From Acridotheres tristis (Eukaryota > Chordata > Aves > Passeriformes > Sturnidae), in contig CM072886.1 of the NCBI GenBank assembly GCA_037013685.1, positions 89,144,422-89,208,421 of the forward strand: a stretch of 64,000 nt of DNA. Reading direction: 5' to 3'. The translations under genes and the position numbers were made by a program. The notes below the pieces were generated by a model, which was given only the letters and a program-made list of their open reading frames with translations, was not told where the DNA came from and did no database searches. This document shows, one piece after another, positions 1 to 13,777 of the stretch (the stretch's first letter is position 1; each line of letters opens with the position of its first letter).

Positions 1-905
1 TGATGCTCCTGCAAATCTGACTTCGGTCATTTGTAGTTCTAAGTTCTGAGGCTCCAGTTGTCCATATGCCCTTTCTATAGAAAAAGGAATGTAACTCCTT
101 GCTCCCTTCCACCTTCCTCCAGTGCATCAATCCAGCCCTACTATGGAGCCAGGGATATATATGAACCCTGAAGAAGAAAGGTGATATGAAGTCCAGTGGC
201 CAGAATTCAGCTTAAGAAGTCCAGTTTTGCACAGAATTTCTAAGCCAACACTTCTGTCTTGCCAGGTTCACTTTGCACTAGAGAGCTGTTATCCACAGCC
301 AAAGTGCAGAGTGAGTTGGCACATTTTGTTATTTCCTAAATTTCTGCAACAAGTTTTGTCTGAACTTTTTGATCAATCTCCTCAGGCCACAGAGTGAATA
401 TAATAACCAGGCAAAACGCAATATTCTCAAACAAGGAGGCTTCTTATCTGTCAGAGACATTATTTTCTTCTGTCCTGTTTTCTTTTCCAGCAGCCACATA
501 ATGGAACTGTCATCTTTTATCATGAGACGTTGTGATATTCCTCTGTTGCTTTCCTAAGCAGCAGAGTTCCTTTAAGGCAAATACAGTTATGTTTTCAATT
601 AAATTACAATGTCATACATTTGTTTCCATTTCCATCTCATTGACAAACAATGAAGGTAAAGAATATATATTGTATTTTCATCCAGTTTGTTCAGGAATTT
701 GAGAACCTCTCATAGGTTGGCTGGGCCACTGTATCACAGTGCTTATGTAGCTTCTCACACTTACCACAGATTTGCACATCTAGCTCTCAAAAGCATATTC
801 ATCTTTTCAATGCCATTTGATTTCAAGTAGTCACTGATTTAACTCTGTATCATTTAGCTAATCCCTTTGACCTCAGCGTTCTCCTCCACTTCTGAGTACT
901 GTGAT

Positions 906-929
906 CATTTGCATCCACTCATGCAAATG
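906..929. repeat. Inverted pair of POU octamer motifs
   Basis: CATTTGCAT and ATGCAAATG are exact reverse complements separated by six bases. Each contains the octamer ATGCAAAT recognised by POU (Oct) factors. Confidence 0.6.
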
Positions 930-3900
930 CCGTCCTACACAAAGGCAAGTCAGAGGTGTGATACTGGTCTTCACAATCTGGAAACCTATTGCTTTGATAG
1001 AGAGGTATTTTGGTCCCATTCTTGAGTTTAGCAAATATTTTTACATATAATGTTTGTATCTTTAATAAAAAGAATTGTTCTTACATTAATCATTTTGGTG
1101 GCTCTGAAGAACTGCAGGTTTTATTTTATTTTTGATTGAGTACAGTTTGGTTTAAAATAAACTCGGTTTGTTTTGCTGAGCATCATTTATAAAGGCCTGG
1201 AAGGAGGTATTGAAGATGACTGGATGTGATGTGCTCTGAGCCCTTCATCTGCTGATGTGACCCTGTATAAACTGCACTACAATACACAGGGTTTTTGGTG
1301 GATACTAGGATAGCCTCCAGCAGGGCTTTTAGCACACTCCACTGAGGTTATAACTTTGCAAATGACAAAACCCAAATTATTTCATCTCCAAACTAGAAGC
1401 TAAGTCCTTTCGCTGTCTTTGAATGTAAGGCTGCCAGGAATCCCAGGGACAACTTATATAAAAGCAAAACACCCAACACTGTATGAGACATTCTGGAAAA
1501 TTCTTCCAGAGCTGCTTGTGTACCACCACACAGACTGTCCTCAGCCCACCACTGGCAGGCTAGCCAAAGCCCTATATGGCTAGCTTTCTTAAAACTTGGC
1601 ATCTTCTCATTTCTTCCCCTTGTTGAAAAGAGCTTCTACCTGTAGGTTGCTTTTTGCTGCATTATGAAGGTACACATACTCTCTGCTAATAAAGTATTAT
1701 GATAGCCTTGCTGATCTTTGCTCCCCTCCTTGATTTTCTTCTTTCTTGTTCAGCTGAGGCTGATTTTAAAACCTTTTCAAGAAACATTAATGAGAAAGAA
1801 TTTTTGCATGGATCATCCTCCCTCCCACTTACAGTAGTTGTGGCTTTCTACCCTTATTTGAGGCAACAATATTTCTAAAGAAACATTTCTTATGTGGAAA
1901 ATTACTGCTTGGAAAAAGTTTTCTTCTCCTATTACCATTTCACAGTTTATCAGGTAGGAATGAGCTAAAATGGCTAATCCTATATCTAGTTTTCAAGCTG
2001 TAAACCACATATAATAATCCTATTTTGAAGTCCAGCAGCAGACATAGGAGGGGTTAGATTACTCAGAGGAACAAAAAAGGTTAGGTGAGTATCTGCAAAC
2101 ATTTTCTTGGTCAGACTGAAAAATATTGAACAGAGTTTTCCCTGGGAGAAAAAAAAAATTTGAGTATCTTGAAACATTAAAAACAAGTTTGGATTCAATA
2201 GCTTGTAGAAGAAGAATGCTGTACTAAAGCAGATAATAAGCAAAAGGGCTTGAGAGTTCTTTCTGTTTCTTCTCTATGGAAGGGAAATTAGGTATGTGCA
2301 CAATTACAAAGCAAGTGGCATGCATGATGATGTTTTCCTCAGTCACATTTGTTTTTCTGTTCTTCTAATTTGGCTTTAATTAACACTAACACAAATAGAG
2401 TTTTTTCCTGAATAAAATCACAGATATGTACTGTGGTTAAGGTTTTAAATCACGCCTGTGGTGCACTTAATTTCTATTGGTATTAGGGAGAATAACACTT
2501 TTTTTTTTTGTGCAGCTGGAGTAAATTGTACCCAAGTATAACACTGATAGTTATGCTTTGTTGTGTGTGTGAAATTTAGCAAAGGGAATTAACAACCCAA
2601 ATGGGCGCTCCCACATGAAGGATAGTATTAAACAAATCTGTCTCGAAGTCCTGACCTTCCTACCCATAATTCCTGTCAGGAGACTTTGAAGTCTGATACT
2701 AAAAAGACTGTGGATCTTGGAAACTGAAAACAGCATTTCACAGGTATTAGCGTGATAATTAGGAGTCTGTTTAACACATGATTTTAATTTGAAAGTAAGT
2801 AATCAGAGTTTAGATGACACTTCGCTTAATTATATTGAGTGTTTGACATGAAAGTAAATTAATAGCAAATTTATTTCCACCATCTGCTACTATTAACACT
2901 GGGAAAACCAGTAGAACTCCAACTGTCATATCTGTGCTTTATACATACATTTTAAAAATATTATTATCAAAAAAAGATGTTGCATCTTTGTGAGAAACAA
3001 CACAGTGCACTCAGTGGAATAATAAAGCAGCAGTCCCCTAGAGAGCAGAAGACAGTGTGAGATGTGGTTGGGATTGAGCCTGTAGCACCACCACTGCCCA
3101 CTGCACAAGGCAAATGCATTTCCTGAAATGTTACACGTTCCAGACTGTGTCGTGGAGTAGTTTAACTAGATAAGAAAGGGAAACAATCCCACTAAAAACA
3201 CTCAACCGTTTGCAACATGTAGAGCATTGGAAAGGGAGTACACATTTTCAGATTTGTCATTATTCCTTATAGTTAACCAAGGCTCCAAACGCCCCAGCCT
3301 GAGAAAAATGTCAAGTGTTATCATCCCTCAGTTTTACAGCCAGGTTGTTAGAGAGAATATTTTTCTTTGGAAGCGTTCTGCCTTTGGCATTGTTATGAGG
3401 ATTTTTTAATCTCACAATACGAATTATTTCACAATTTAAATGTAGGAACAATTATCATTCTAATATTTTTGTCTTGAGGAATACGTAATTGGAAATTGCT
3501 TCCTCTCCTGAAGAGCACAGCTTTCTATACAAGGTATACAATTCATATCTAATAAAAAAGACTACAGTGAGAATGAATTAGGCTAAAACAGTGAAGGTAT
3601 TTTGAAAAGTGAATGTTTATTTGCTTTTACAACACAATTTGAGAAAGCTGGACAAAGTCTGGAATATTTCAAAGGGAAACACCATCCCCTATCCAAAGTG
3701 GTTGTTGCTATGGGTTATCTTCCACAGTGGGTATATTTCATTTAAAACCTAGAAGAATACAGCATCCAGCCAACATACGCTATTAGTGTGATCTGATTAC
3801 AGCTGGGACAGGTTGTGGTCAATTTGTTGAGGAGTGGCAATTTTAAAATATTCACATCCATAATACAGAGGTCCATGACAAAGGTGGGTCAAGTGTGGTA

Positions 3901-5024
3901 CTGCTTCACAGTAGCTTAGGGGTAAAATGGAACTGCCATGTTATATCTCTTGAGATTCAGGTACTCCAAGAACACTTCTTCAAATTATATGAACACTCCA
4001 GAAAGAGAGCTCTCTTGTCTCATTGTGCTAAACAGCAGCATAACGACTGTGCTTGTGCTGTCTTCTTTACACTGCCTTTGGCTACTCTAATTCAGAGAGT
4101 AGAGATCAGATTAGCTAAATTAGCTAAATGAAATTATCTCAGAGAACCTGGAAAAGAATCCATCCTCAGAAAACTGAAAAAGCCTGAGCCACGACCCTGA
4201 GAAGAGCCAGGTTGCACAGACACAGAGCTCAGAGTCCTGCAGCCAGCAGTCAGCGAGGCACTTACTACCAACAACTTCTAGTGCTTTACAGGATGCTGGC
4301 AGAACAGATTTGAACAACTTCTTGTTGCTCTTGTTGCTCTTGTTTCATGCTACCTGAATCTTCTCTCCAAAATTCCTGTCACAGAAATGATGAATGTTAA
4401 AGGTTGTGATTATCTAGGATCTCAAATGTGCATTTGTTTCAGTCCCTAGGAGAAGAAAAAAAAAAAAAGAAATGAAAATGTTTTAAGCCAAGGAATCCCA
4501 TGTTACCAGTTCCAGAAAGTGAAAGCAAGGCAATTTCCCCAACAACTTCTGGGACTCCTGAAGCCGTACAAAGACATCAGCTTTATGAAAACATCAATAA
4601 GAATTGAGAATCTCCTTGCAAGGAGCATTTCTCAGCAACCAGCCAAATGCTGTTTGGTTTACCCTGTTTTTTTCTCTCACCAGTAGCAATCAGAGCACTT
4701 CCCCTCCCATCAAGAGTGGGGCAAGTTTCCCTCTTCAGCTGCAGGTTTCCTGCCAGGGACACTCTGTGACCATCAGCCACCTCAGGGACACTGGCTGTTC
4801 TGGCCATGCTGTGAACAGGCTGGACTTTACAGGGAAGAGCAGAGGCAGGATTTCCTTTAAACATGTATCTGGGCTTTTTACTCACAGTGACAGTCTTTGA
4901 ACATATTGATAAGGAATATAATTTTTCAAGCTGCTATGCACTCTCCTTAGAGAGAATATTTCCCAAAGCATATTGCATCTTGTTTATTATGAAATTTAAT
5001 CTACTGTATGAGTACAGATATTTA

Positions 5025-5062
5025 ACATATATACCTCATATACATATATACCTCATATACAT
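5025..5062 (+). repeat. 17-bp tandem repeat, about 2.2 copies
   Basis: Two identical copies of ACATATATACCTCATAT plus ACAT form a small AT-rich minisatellite. Confidence 0.85.
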
Positions 5063-7772
5063 CCTCAGAAGAGGATGCTGAAAGCCTTTGATTTATGCTT
5101 CAGTGGCAATTTGAGCTACATGGATTGTAGGTTTGTGAAGACAAAAATATCAACATTACAAATTACTTTATATTAGCTAACACTTTGCCAAACAAATTAA
5201 TTTAGGCCATGTAAGTCTGATGACAAAATTGAGGCTATAGGAAATATCCTTAACATCCAATTTCATTTTCAGACAGTGTTCAGAGAGCTCCTGCGAATGG
5301 CTATGAAATCAGACCAGTTTATCAATTATCACTTTCACAAAAGGGCTGTTTTAAATCCATTTTCCCTTGAAGGTATCTCAGCTCTTCTCAGTGAGAGAGA
5401 AGTTTGAATGGGGCAACTGGAAATAATTTCTCTTTGTCTCTCTTTCCATCTTTTTTTAAAAAATATTTAAATAAATGTATAGTGATTGTGCTTAAATAGA
5501 AAAGATCAAATACTATTCATGAGCTAATTTTTACTCTCATGAACATCCCACACACAATTTTCTAACAAGCTAAAATACCCCAGGTTTTAAATCTATAATG
5601 ATTTTTTCTCTGAGCCTCACTTAGTAGTCCCTTGAAGAGGAAGAACATCATATTAGGTAACACATTCTGTAGTTTTCATATACACTTTCACACAGCATGT
5701 CAGAAAGGAGATTTAGGTGCAGGACACTTAAAAATTCAAGCAATTGGCCTTCTCCAACAGTCCCCAGATTTACACTTGCCATGGAGTATTAGCAGAAGAA
5801 CCCAGAATCCTTTTTTTAAATTTTTGTTCTATGACTCTTTGTGTTGCCAGATGTAGACGTGTTTTTATTATGTCTTCCACAGGTCACCCAGTGTTTCCCA
5901 TCCTAGTGGTGGCTTGCTTTGTTAAACTCTAAAACCAGAGAAGCAAGACACGGATTTGTAATAATTAAAATTTTAACTGGACAAGTATGTGAGGAGAAGT
6001 AAATCATATTATCATAGCCAAAATAAAGACAAACCCCTCTTTTAACAGAAAAAATAGATTTTCTATGCTGGATTTCCATGAGAAGACTGGAGTGTTTCTA
6101 CCCCAAAGAGATCAGTAGCTGCTGTACAGCTGTACAGTACAGCTGCAGAGTCAGTGTGACATCCGAGGGTGGGCTATGGGCTTTCCCTCTGACATAGATA
6201 TTGTGTGTGATAAAAAGTTAAGAGATGAAATTTCGAGGCTTAGAGTTTTATGACACTGGTTTGATGTGAAACTCTAGCGGGAAAATATTTGCAAATGATG
6301 TTAGAAGTAGGCAGAAATTATTAACCACTCCAGCACATCTATTTGCATCTTTGAGAAGAGCTGTCTTTCTTACTTCATTAAATATGTAATAAAAAAAAAA
6401 GGCATGAAAAAAATAAGATGTTTCTAGCCTTTTTTACAAAGTGACCTGAACTACAATAATATCAGAATTTTAATGACTGGCTGCTCTTACCTCTGTAGCT
6501 AACAAAGAAAGTCAAGGAAAAAGAGTATCTTCTTACTCTCATGAGTCTATCTGTACTGAGAATTTAGATTATCATACTTACTGGAGCACAGGACAGACTT
6601 ACCTTCTCTTTACAAGACAGTAAGAGAAAGATGCACCTGAATTTGAGGTAAGCCTGCACAATCTTGTTAATTCAATGGTCATATTAAGAGGCACAAATTA
6701 ATTTCTTTGGTGGTGATGCTGTGAATAAAATATCAGTCTGTTAGACTTGAGATATACCTATGTTTTACGTATAATGCTGTTGTTTAGGTATTTATGAAAA
6801 GTTATGAGCCTTGACACTCAGGATGGGCCATCAAGGGCAAACTTGGCATTTTACTTACAGATTCTCACATCTCATTGTAATGCTGTGACATTCAAATGCA
6901 AATCCATGAGGGAATATAGCCTCTCAAACACAAAATGTGTTGCTGAAGTGATTTTTAATGCGTAAGAACAACTGCAATGGCCCAGATTCCCAGGGCATAT
7001 TTTTCTAGTGGTCATATTTGTATGAATCCCAAACGGGAAGCAGAGCTGTTTCTATTTACAGGCAGTCCTGCGAACACCAGATCTCAGGAGTCCTGCTTGC
7101 TTTCAGAGGGATCTCCCTGCCGAGATGCAATCAACAGAAACACACTCTGATGGAAGACTGGGCTCCCTGGCATCTAATAAGGTATGAATTCCAGATGAAG
7201 CTTTCCTAAAGTTGTATCTCTCTCCTTTCTCACCTGCTTTCTTCAAATGTACTGTAAACTTGCATCTTTGAAACATATTTTTTTTGTTTAATGTGCTTGA
7301 AATACAGTGACAGACACAGCGTCCTTGGCTGTGACTTGTATTCATAGGTCATAGGGGGAAAATGAAATATGTACACAAAAAGCAGTATCACACACTCTGT
7401 ATTCACTCACTGGAGGCAGTGTAGAGTGACATGGGCTTTCCTGTCAAACGTGAGCATAGGAGTTTGCTCTTAGGGCCAAGATGTCAATGTATTGAAATGT
7501 TCACTGACTTCACAGTAGATGTGGTGTTTTATACAAGTCAGAGACTTCAACTCCTGTATTTACAAAGTGCAAACTCATTTAACTCAGTTGATCTGAGAAA
7601 CACTCCTGATTAAAAAGACTTTATTAGGGATAGCTGTTCATTATGCATACCCACAGCTTCCCAAAGAAACTCATTCTCAGTATCCTGCTGTGACAGAGAT
7701 TAGTCATTATGCAGTAAAGCTGTACTGCTGGGACCACATTTGCATTATTAAATGAATTAGAGTATTACTTAC

Positions 7773-7885
7773 AAAAAAAGCAGTCCCATAGCAGTGATCA
7801 CCACCCCCAGACCTAGGCAAATGTGGCCAGCAAATGTTACAGGACACGTCTCACCATTTGGGAAGAGGATTGCATCCTCAGTCAT
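7773..7885 (-). other. Possible coding exon with one membrane segment
   Basis: Read on the - strand, an ATG opens 37 codons beginning MTEDAILFPNGETCPVTFAG, followed by a hydrophobic run ending ITAMGLLF. The frame runs into a consensus splice donor (TT|GTAAGTAA). Just before the ATG is TTCTCTGTGACAG, which could be a splice acceptor; an in-frame TGA lies there, so the exon either starts at this ATG or begins at the acceptor. About 590 bases further on this strand, TTATTAG at 7182-7188 could be the next acceptor. I do not recognise the protein. Chance remains a real possibility. Confidence 0.25.
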
Positions 7886-8593
7886 CTGTCACAGAGAACC
7901 AGACTTTCACTGGCATCTATAAATTACAATAAAAGAGAAGCCTCATAGAAACTTCACAGTAACCTACTACCAAAAGCAAAGCAGAGTAGATACTGCCTAT
8001 AAAACACTACAGTAGTGGGTTGGGTTTTCTCCCACACTGCATAAAGCCTGCAGCACCACTGAAACACATCAACATCCAAACTTTACTTGGACCCACTGCT
8101 GCGCCTGGCCACTTCAGCACAGAAGTGGGAACTGCTCAGCCAGCCAGGAGCAGCTAGCAGTTGAGGGGCAGGCAGGAAAAACTTTTAACTGACCATTTTC
8201 CAGGCATCTCCTCTTTTTAAAGTTCCCTTCTCATCTTAGAGCAAGTTTAAGTAGGTGTGTGGAAAGCATCTTTTTTAGTTTGAACTAAAGTGAACTAGAA
8301 GGACTCACACAGTCCACCTTTGTTTTGGGAGAACACAAAAATGGGCTGGGGCCATTTCATTTTCTTGAATGGCCTCCTGACCATCCTAGGACACTTAGGC
8401 TTTTCCAGCCCTTTCCAAGGCAATTTTAACCACAACTTTAATAATGTAACATGTTTCACTTTGAACCTTTGTGAATTAGGAAACTTCATGTGTGGTGCAA
8501 TTAAAAATAAATACTTATTTCTGTGCAGCTGTAGATTGCTAACTTTTAGCCTCTATTTCTCCTGACTTATTCAAGCCGTACACCATGTAGAAC

Positions 8594-8920
8594 ATGGCCA
8601 TGACCACCTTTAGAAATGGGGCTGCTCTTGTCTCTGCTCTGAACCACATCCTCAAGGAGCTAAGCCAGAGCACACCACAGTTCAGGGCTGGTAATAATGG
8701 CTGGATAGTAAATGAGGGTATATGCTTTTATTCAGGTAAATGTCCAGCAGTTCAGACATCATGTGCCACAATTCAGGCACAGCCTGGAAAATCATGTGAG
8801 GAAAACCAGGAAGGAAAACTGAGCTGCCAGCACGTCCTGGCCATCCAAAGAAATGAGAAATGGATGGTGGCCAAATGCAATGAGCTGGTGCACTTTAGAG
8901 ACAAATACCAACTTCAGTAA
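8594..8920 (+). other. Cysteine-containing open frame, unassigned
   Basis: An uninterrupted 108-codon frame starts MAMTTFRNGAALVSALNHIL and ends RDKYQLQ. Its second half has regularly spaced cysteines: GICFYSGKCPAVQTSCATI, then GKSCEENQEGKLSC and AKCNE. The ICFYSGKCP..Q..C spacing is loosely reminiscent of the cysteine-rich domain of ADAM proteases (YCYNGxCP...QC), which also exist in intronless forms. The CGRxxC part is absent, however, and I cannot confirm homology. It has no neighbouring exon or promoter that I recognise. It could be a decayed retrocopy, a repeat fragment or a chance frame; in DNA of this composition, 108 codons is longer than most chance frames. Confidence 0.25.
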
Positions 8921-9477
8921 CGTTTTGGAAAAAATGCCAAAATCATGCACTCTGGAAGGACACAGTTCCTGTCTGAAATGAAGGCAGCTTTTTACCCCCT
9001 GTAATAGCTATCACTGCAGGCTGTGAGCAAGCTGGTGACTTGAACTCAGTTCATATTTTCAAAGTTATCACCACAATCATAATTCCACAGATCCAAACAC
9101 AACAAATATAGATCCTAGCTGCTACCATACTCTTTAAAAAGCAAATCCAAAAGGAAGTTACAAGTCTGGAAGAAAAACTCACTAGCTTAAACATTTTATT
9201 AAATCTGTGCTCAAAAGCTTGGATTTTGGAGGCTTTAGGCTATTGCAAATTTATTGTAGGACCTCAAGGGTCCAGTCAGGCCAAATAGGCTGAACTGATC
9301 CATCAGCCCAGGGCTGCTAAAAGAAGCAGTTCTTGTCCCTCTCTTCCTTTTTGTCACCAGTATCCTCCTTCTTACTCTTATTGCACTGATCCCCAGCTAA
9401 CTAACTGGGCTAACCTGATGCAATCTAACCTTTCAAGGAGGCAGCTGAGCTTGTGAAAGTAGTAGAAATTAAGATTT

Positions 9478-9496
9478 AAAAAAAAAAAAAAAAAAG
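9478..9496 (+). repeat. A19 homopolymer
   Basis: Nineteen consecutive A. I see no recognisable retrotransposed body upstream, so it may be simple slippage rather than a LINE-type tail. Confidence 0.85.
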
Positions 9497-12400
9497 GCGA
9501 GAGAATTATTTTTTAGACATAGCAAGCTGTGAAGCCAGCTCAGCCATCTCATCTGATTGTACCTTCAGACCTGCTGAGTATAAAATAAGCCAACACTGGC
9601 TGCTCTTGAAAAAAATCTGCTGAGTTTTTCAAATACCGACATATGGCCTTTATTAATCTCGCAAAATTGTATGAAGGTGCAAGACAATAGAGTCTGACTC
9701 AAAATCTGTAGAGTTCCCTTGTGCTAATTAGAAGTGGCCTTTCCTTATACCAGTTCCAAGATGTTGCCTGAACTTTCAAGTATTTCTTAAGACAGCTGCA
9801 ATTTCTTACTTGAAAGGAAGGACCCATGGCTTAATATTTAACCTGTCACTGTTGTCAGCTATTTAACCTTGTCCAGAAGTGAATGGGTAATTCCCCTTTG
9901 CTAACAAAAGTGTAAAACATATCTTAAAATGACCTTGTGCCAAGTTTATGGTGAAAAGTCACACTTCAGTAAAGCCATACAGTGAGTAACAGTGTTGACC
10001 TTTTGTTCTTGACCATCCGAGGACGTTAAAATCTGACTGAAACCTGATTACACCATCTTAGACTCAAAATGCTTAAATAAAACAAGGGGCAGTGGTAGGG
10101 AGGATCAGCCAGGGTGAGGCAGAATGAGCTGAGCCCTGCTCCAGGCAGCCCTGAAGAAGAGCTGTACTAATTTTACCTCACTGATTCTTGGCTGGTTTTA
10201 AAATTTTTGTTATTAGAATAGATTTCTTTATTTGGACAAAAGCTGACTAAGAAGGGGAGATTTATTCACATTAACAGGCAGTCAGTATTAATGACTCATT
10301 AGCATATGATCAGAGAGGGTTTGTAACCCCGCAGGCCTGTGAGTGGGGCTGAGAGAATCAACAGAAGGAGAAGAAACAATAATGAGTTTGTATTTGAAAG
10401 TTTGTTTTAGGAAAATAATACAGATAAGAGGGTAATCAGTTATTAGAAAACTAGACTGGCTAGTGGATATTCCTATTCAAGGAATGAGCATATTAAGATT
10501 TCTCCAACTAGTAGTGTTGTGTAGTATCTGTGTAGTCATATGAAACTTACACTAAACTGCCAGAAAAAGGCAAAGGACCTTACTCATGACCCATTGAGTC
10601 TAGGGCTCTTGATGGCTTGGAGATACCAGCCTAGTTACTCACATATCTGAGAGAAACAGAGAAGGCTTTGTAAAATGCAACTCATCAAGCTCCGTTCACA
10701 TCCCTGAAGGGTGAAACATGCCTTTTAATTTTACTTTGTCAGGGTGGGACCTACCTGATGTAGCCCTGTGAAAGCTAAAAGGGGAAATTTGGATATTAGC
10801 CCACTGCTCTGCTACAATCTCTTGATACTCTTTAGCACAATCAGGCTCATCTGGAGAAGATGAAATCCCACTCCTTATGAGTCTTAGTTATAAAGCTTTT
10901 CTGATTTCCACTCAATGCCAGCCAATCTTGATTCTCTAAAGAAAAAGTTGTGCAGCTCTCTACAGAGAAAATCCCAGTGCCTTCTGACTCAGCCATCATG
11001 AAAAAAAAACAGCAAAATATTTGCTTTGATGTAAAATTGTTCCAGAATGCACATAAAGAGGAAGGGTTTGAAATTTTGGTGCAGAATTTGTCCTTTGGGT
11101 GCAGTTTGCTGTCTCTGCCATAATCATGTTTTGAAATGCTTGATTTCATTTGTACTTCTGTCCAAATGAGCTCTTATCCTCTTCTCCTGTAAGCAAGCGG
11201 ATCTCGCATCTGTTGCCACCAGAGTGAGTGGCTTCTCGTTTTAAAAAAGAGAGAACGTGTGTGTCACCCTGCACGTCACCATAGCAGTATCTTCAAAAGT
11301 TTCCAACAGCCAGAAGCAGGATTACAGTGCAAGTTCCATCTCCTCCTCCTTGTCACTCACCCAGGGGAAGGATTGCTACAGAAAACAACGTCCTACCCAG
11401 CATTGTGGGATGGAAGTCTTGGCTCTTTTGCCATGGGCAGCATGAGCTCTTCTGAGCAATAGTCCCAGCCCTGCATTCAGCATTGCCTTTGCAGGCAGCC
11501 TGGCTGCCTCCCACCCCTGAGAGAGAGCTGTGGTGCCTCTGCCCACGCAGGCACAGCGGGATGGACTGGAAATCAGCGGTCACGGTCCATTCCACAGGCA
11601 CGCTCAATAAACAGAAAATAATGGCTGGGAGTTTTCATCTGCGCATGGGAGATTCAGTGTGGCCTGCTTTGTTTTCGGAGTGCTGGGAGAAATCTGTTTT
11701 GATTGCTCAGACTTCAGAGCAGCTGCTGTAAGCATGACGTGTCTGAATGTTTCTTCTGGGCAAATGCTGGCGACAATGCAGCTCACAAATTCTGCTAAAA
11801 CAGATTATCCTCCATCTTCCTGCTCACCCTTTTTAGGGCTAACTGACAAGTCATTAATCCTCGAAAATTTAAGACAGCTATGGGTCTCTTTAATTTGCAC
11901 CTAGCTTCCTTTAATCTAAACTGATTTTTACAGAAGCCAAAAATAAATGCTGCACATATCCAGCTGTTCTTTTATTCTTCTAGGGGTGGCCTAAATACTA
12001 GTGGGAACAACAGCATGATTTTCTGTTAAATACCTGTGTCCCACCCCATTCTTGCCCCACTGATATGTTTTTCTTGGGGCCCATGACTGGCTTTGAAGCT
12101 CCTTGTGGCAGTGAAAAAGCAAATCTGAATCACAGCATAAAGGGGAAATCAAAACCTAAAGAACACTAGATTGACACTGAACTCAGCTATTTACTTAAAA
12201 CTTTGCCAAGAAGGGAAATGCAAAGCTGTTAATGATGATAACATTGCAACCCAGAAGGTAGGTTTTTATCCCATTTCTGGAAGGTCAGCTGTGTTCTAGT
12301 TTCCAAGTGAAGACAATGTTTCACAGCAAAGATGAGCAGGTGCAAATATACACCAGCAGTGACCCATTTTATAAAACAAAATTTTAATTTGCAGGTCTTT

Positions 12401-13758
12401 TACAAGTGCCCATCATCCAGTTTGAAAGCATGTGCCTGTAGACATCATGACTTAATTACAGCCTCATTAAAGACAAAATCAAGCAGCTTTGGTCTTTTGG
12501 CCACCTGGAGGCTGTAGAACTGTCATCCCAGTTTGCTGTGTCCAAAATCCCCTTTCGATTTTCAAAACCTATTATGCAAATGCAGAAAGCATGCTAACTA
12601 GAACAATGAGCTCTGAACATAGGACTTTGCCACCCAAAAGACATTTCCCTGTGACCTCTAAAAAACAAAAAGTCCCCTCAGTTCTTTTCTGCCAAGGCAA
12701 TGTCTGCATTAACAAGCTGTGCAATACCAGTGGAGTGAATCCAACTTTGCAGCCCCCACAATCTGAGGCTGTGGTGATGATCCAGTGTTGACATTCAGTG
12801 TTTCAGCTTTTCTCTGATCTCCTGGACTGATAGCCCAGTAGTGGCTGGCACACAAAAAGTGTAGTCCTGAAGCATACTGTCTGATGGAACCAAATGTTTG
12901 GTGTACTTCCATGCTAAAGGAAGGGCTTTTCTAGGGGCCTTAGGAAGACCTCATCCACCCAAGTCAAAGAACTCTCTGTGATGCTAATAAAAACATGGTA
13001 AGTGAACATAATCAGGAGAATCACTTAAAAAGCATAATTTTGATCTGAACTACATCATTAATGACAACACATTCTGACTGAGCCAGCATCTGCCCGGGCT
13101 TAGGCCAGGTAGGTTTTAAGGAAAATGTCAAAAGAGGGGCAGCTTCTGATGTGCTCAAGTCTGCCAAGGCTGATGAGACCCCACAAGGGTCAGCACTCCC
13201 TGCTGGCAGAAGAACCTTTTTCACCATGGGTGCACTCCATCCTTAATTGTAAGGGACATAGTTTTTTCATTCACTTTTCCAAAGGATATGGGGAAGGTTG
13301 AACCATTCAGTCAAATGCTACAACCTAAGTTTTGCCAGGGAACACTAACAGTCCAATCACTGACTAAAACCTTTTTTCAGGCTGTAGTTCAGCCTGAGGA
13401 AGTGAAATCTTAAAAAAATATATCTAAACACAAAGCCTAAGAAAAGTATGATTCTCTGTTATTTTGTGGCTATCCTGAATTACGAGCTTGAAATTTAAAG
13501 TCGTGGGTGTGGAATTGTATTTGAGCCATTAGCTATTCAAGCGTGATGTTTATGCATTTGTAACCCTGTCAGAGAAATGGCATGCAAAAAAAGGAACCTT
13601 TCAAAGGCTTCAGGCTTCATGTAGGGCTATATGAACAGAAAATACTTCATATTGTTTGAAGTCTAGCATGTTTTATTGCACATGTTTAGTGAGTACTGTG
13701 GGATGGGCAGAAACATGAAACAAACAAGCCCATATGGATTCCATAATTTATTTCTCTC

Positions 13759-13777
13759 TTTTTTTTTTTTTTTTTTT
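13759..13777 (+). repeat. T19 homopolymer
   Basis: Nineteen consecutive T after a TTTCTCTC lead. Confidence 0.85.

Larger units (their letters stand above)
1..7772. other. Upstream AT-rich DNA, no gene recognised
   Basis: The region is AT-rich with scattered short frames of 60-100 codons on both strands that lack motifs, splice context or conserved character. It holds only the octamer pair and the 17-bp repeat listed separately. I recognise no transposon. One short ATG frame ending at a donor-like AAG|GTATGA (7125-7181) is too short to call. Confidence 0.6.

Noticed and set aside
7125..7181. Short + strand ATG frame (MQSTETHSDGRLGSLASNK) ending at a GTATGA donor
   Set aside because: Nineteen codons are too few to separate from chance, and the opposite strand of the same segment also offers an acceptor.
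13672..13689. TTTTATTGCACATGTTTAGT as possible miR-32
   Set aside because: It shares only the TATTGCACAT seed region with miR-32; the 3' half differs and no precursor hairpin is seen.
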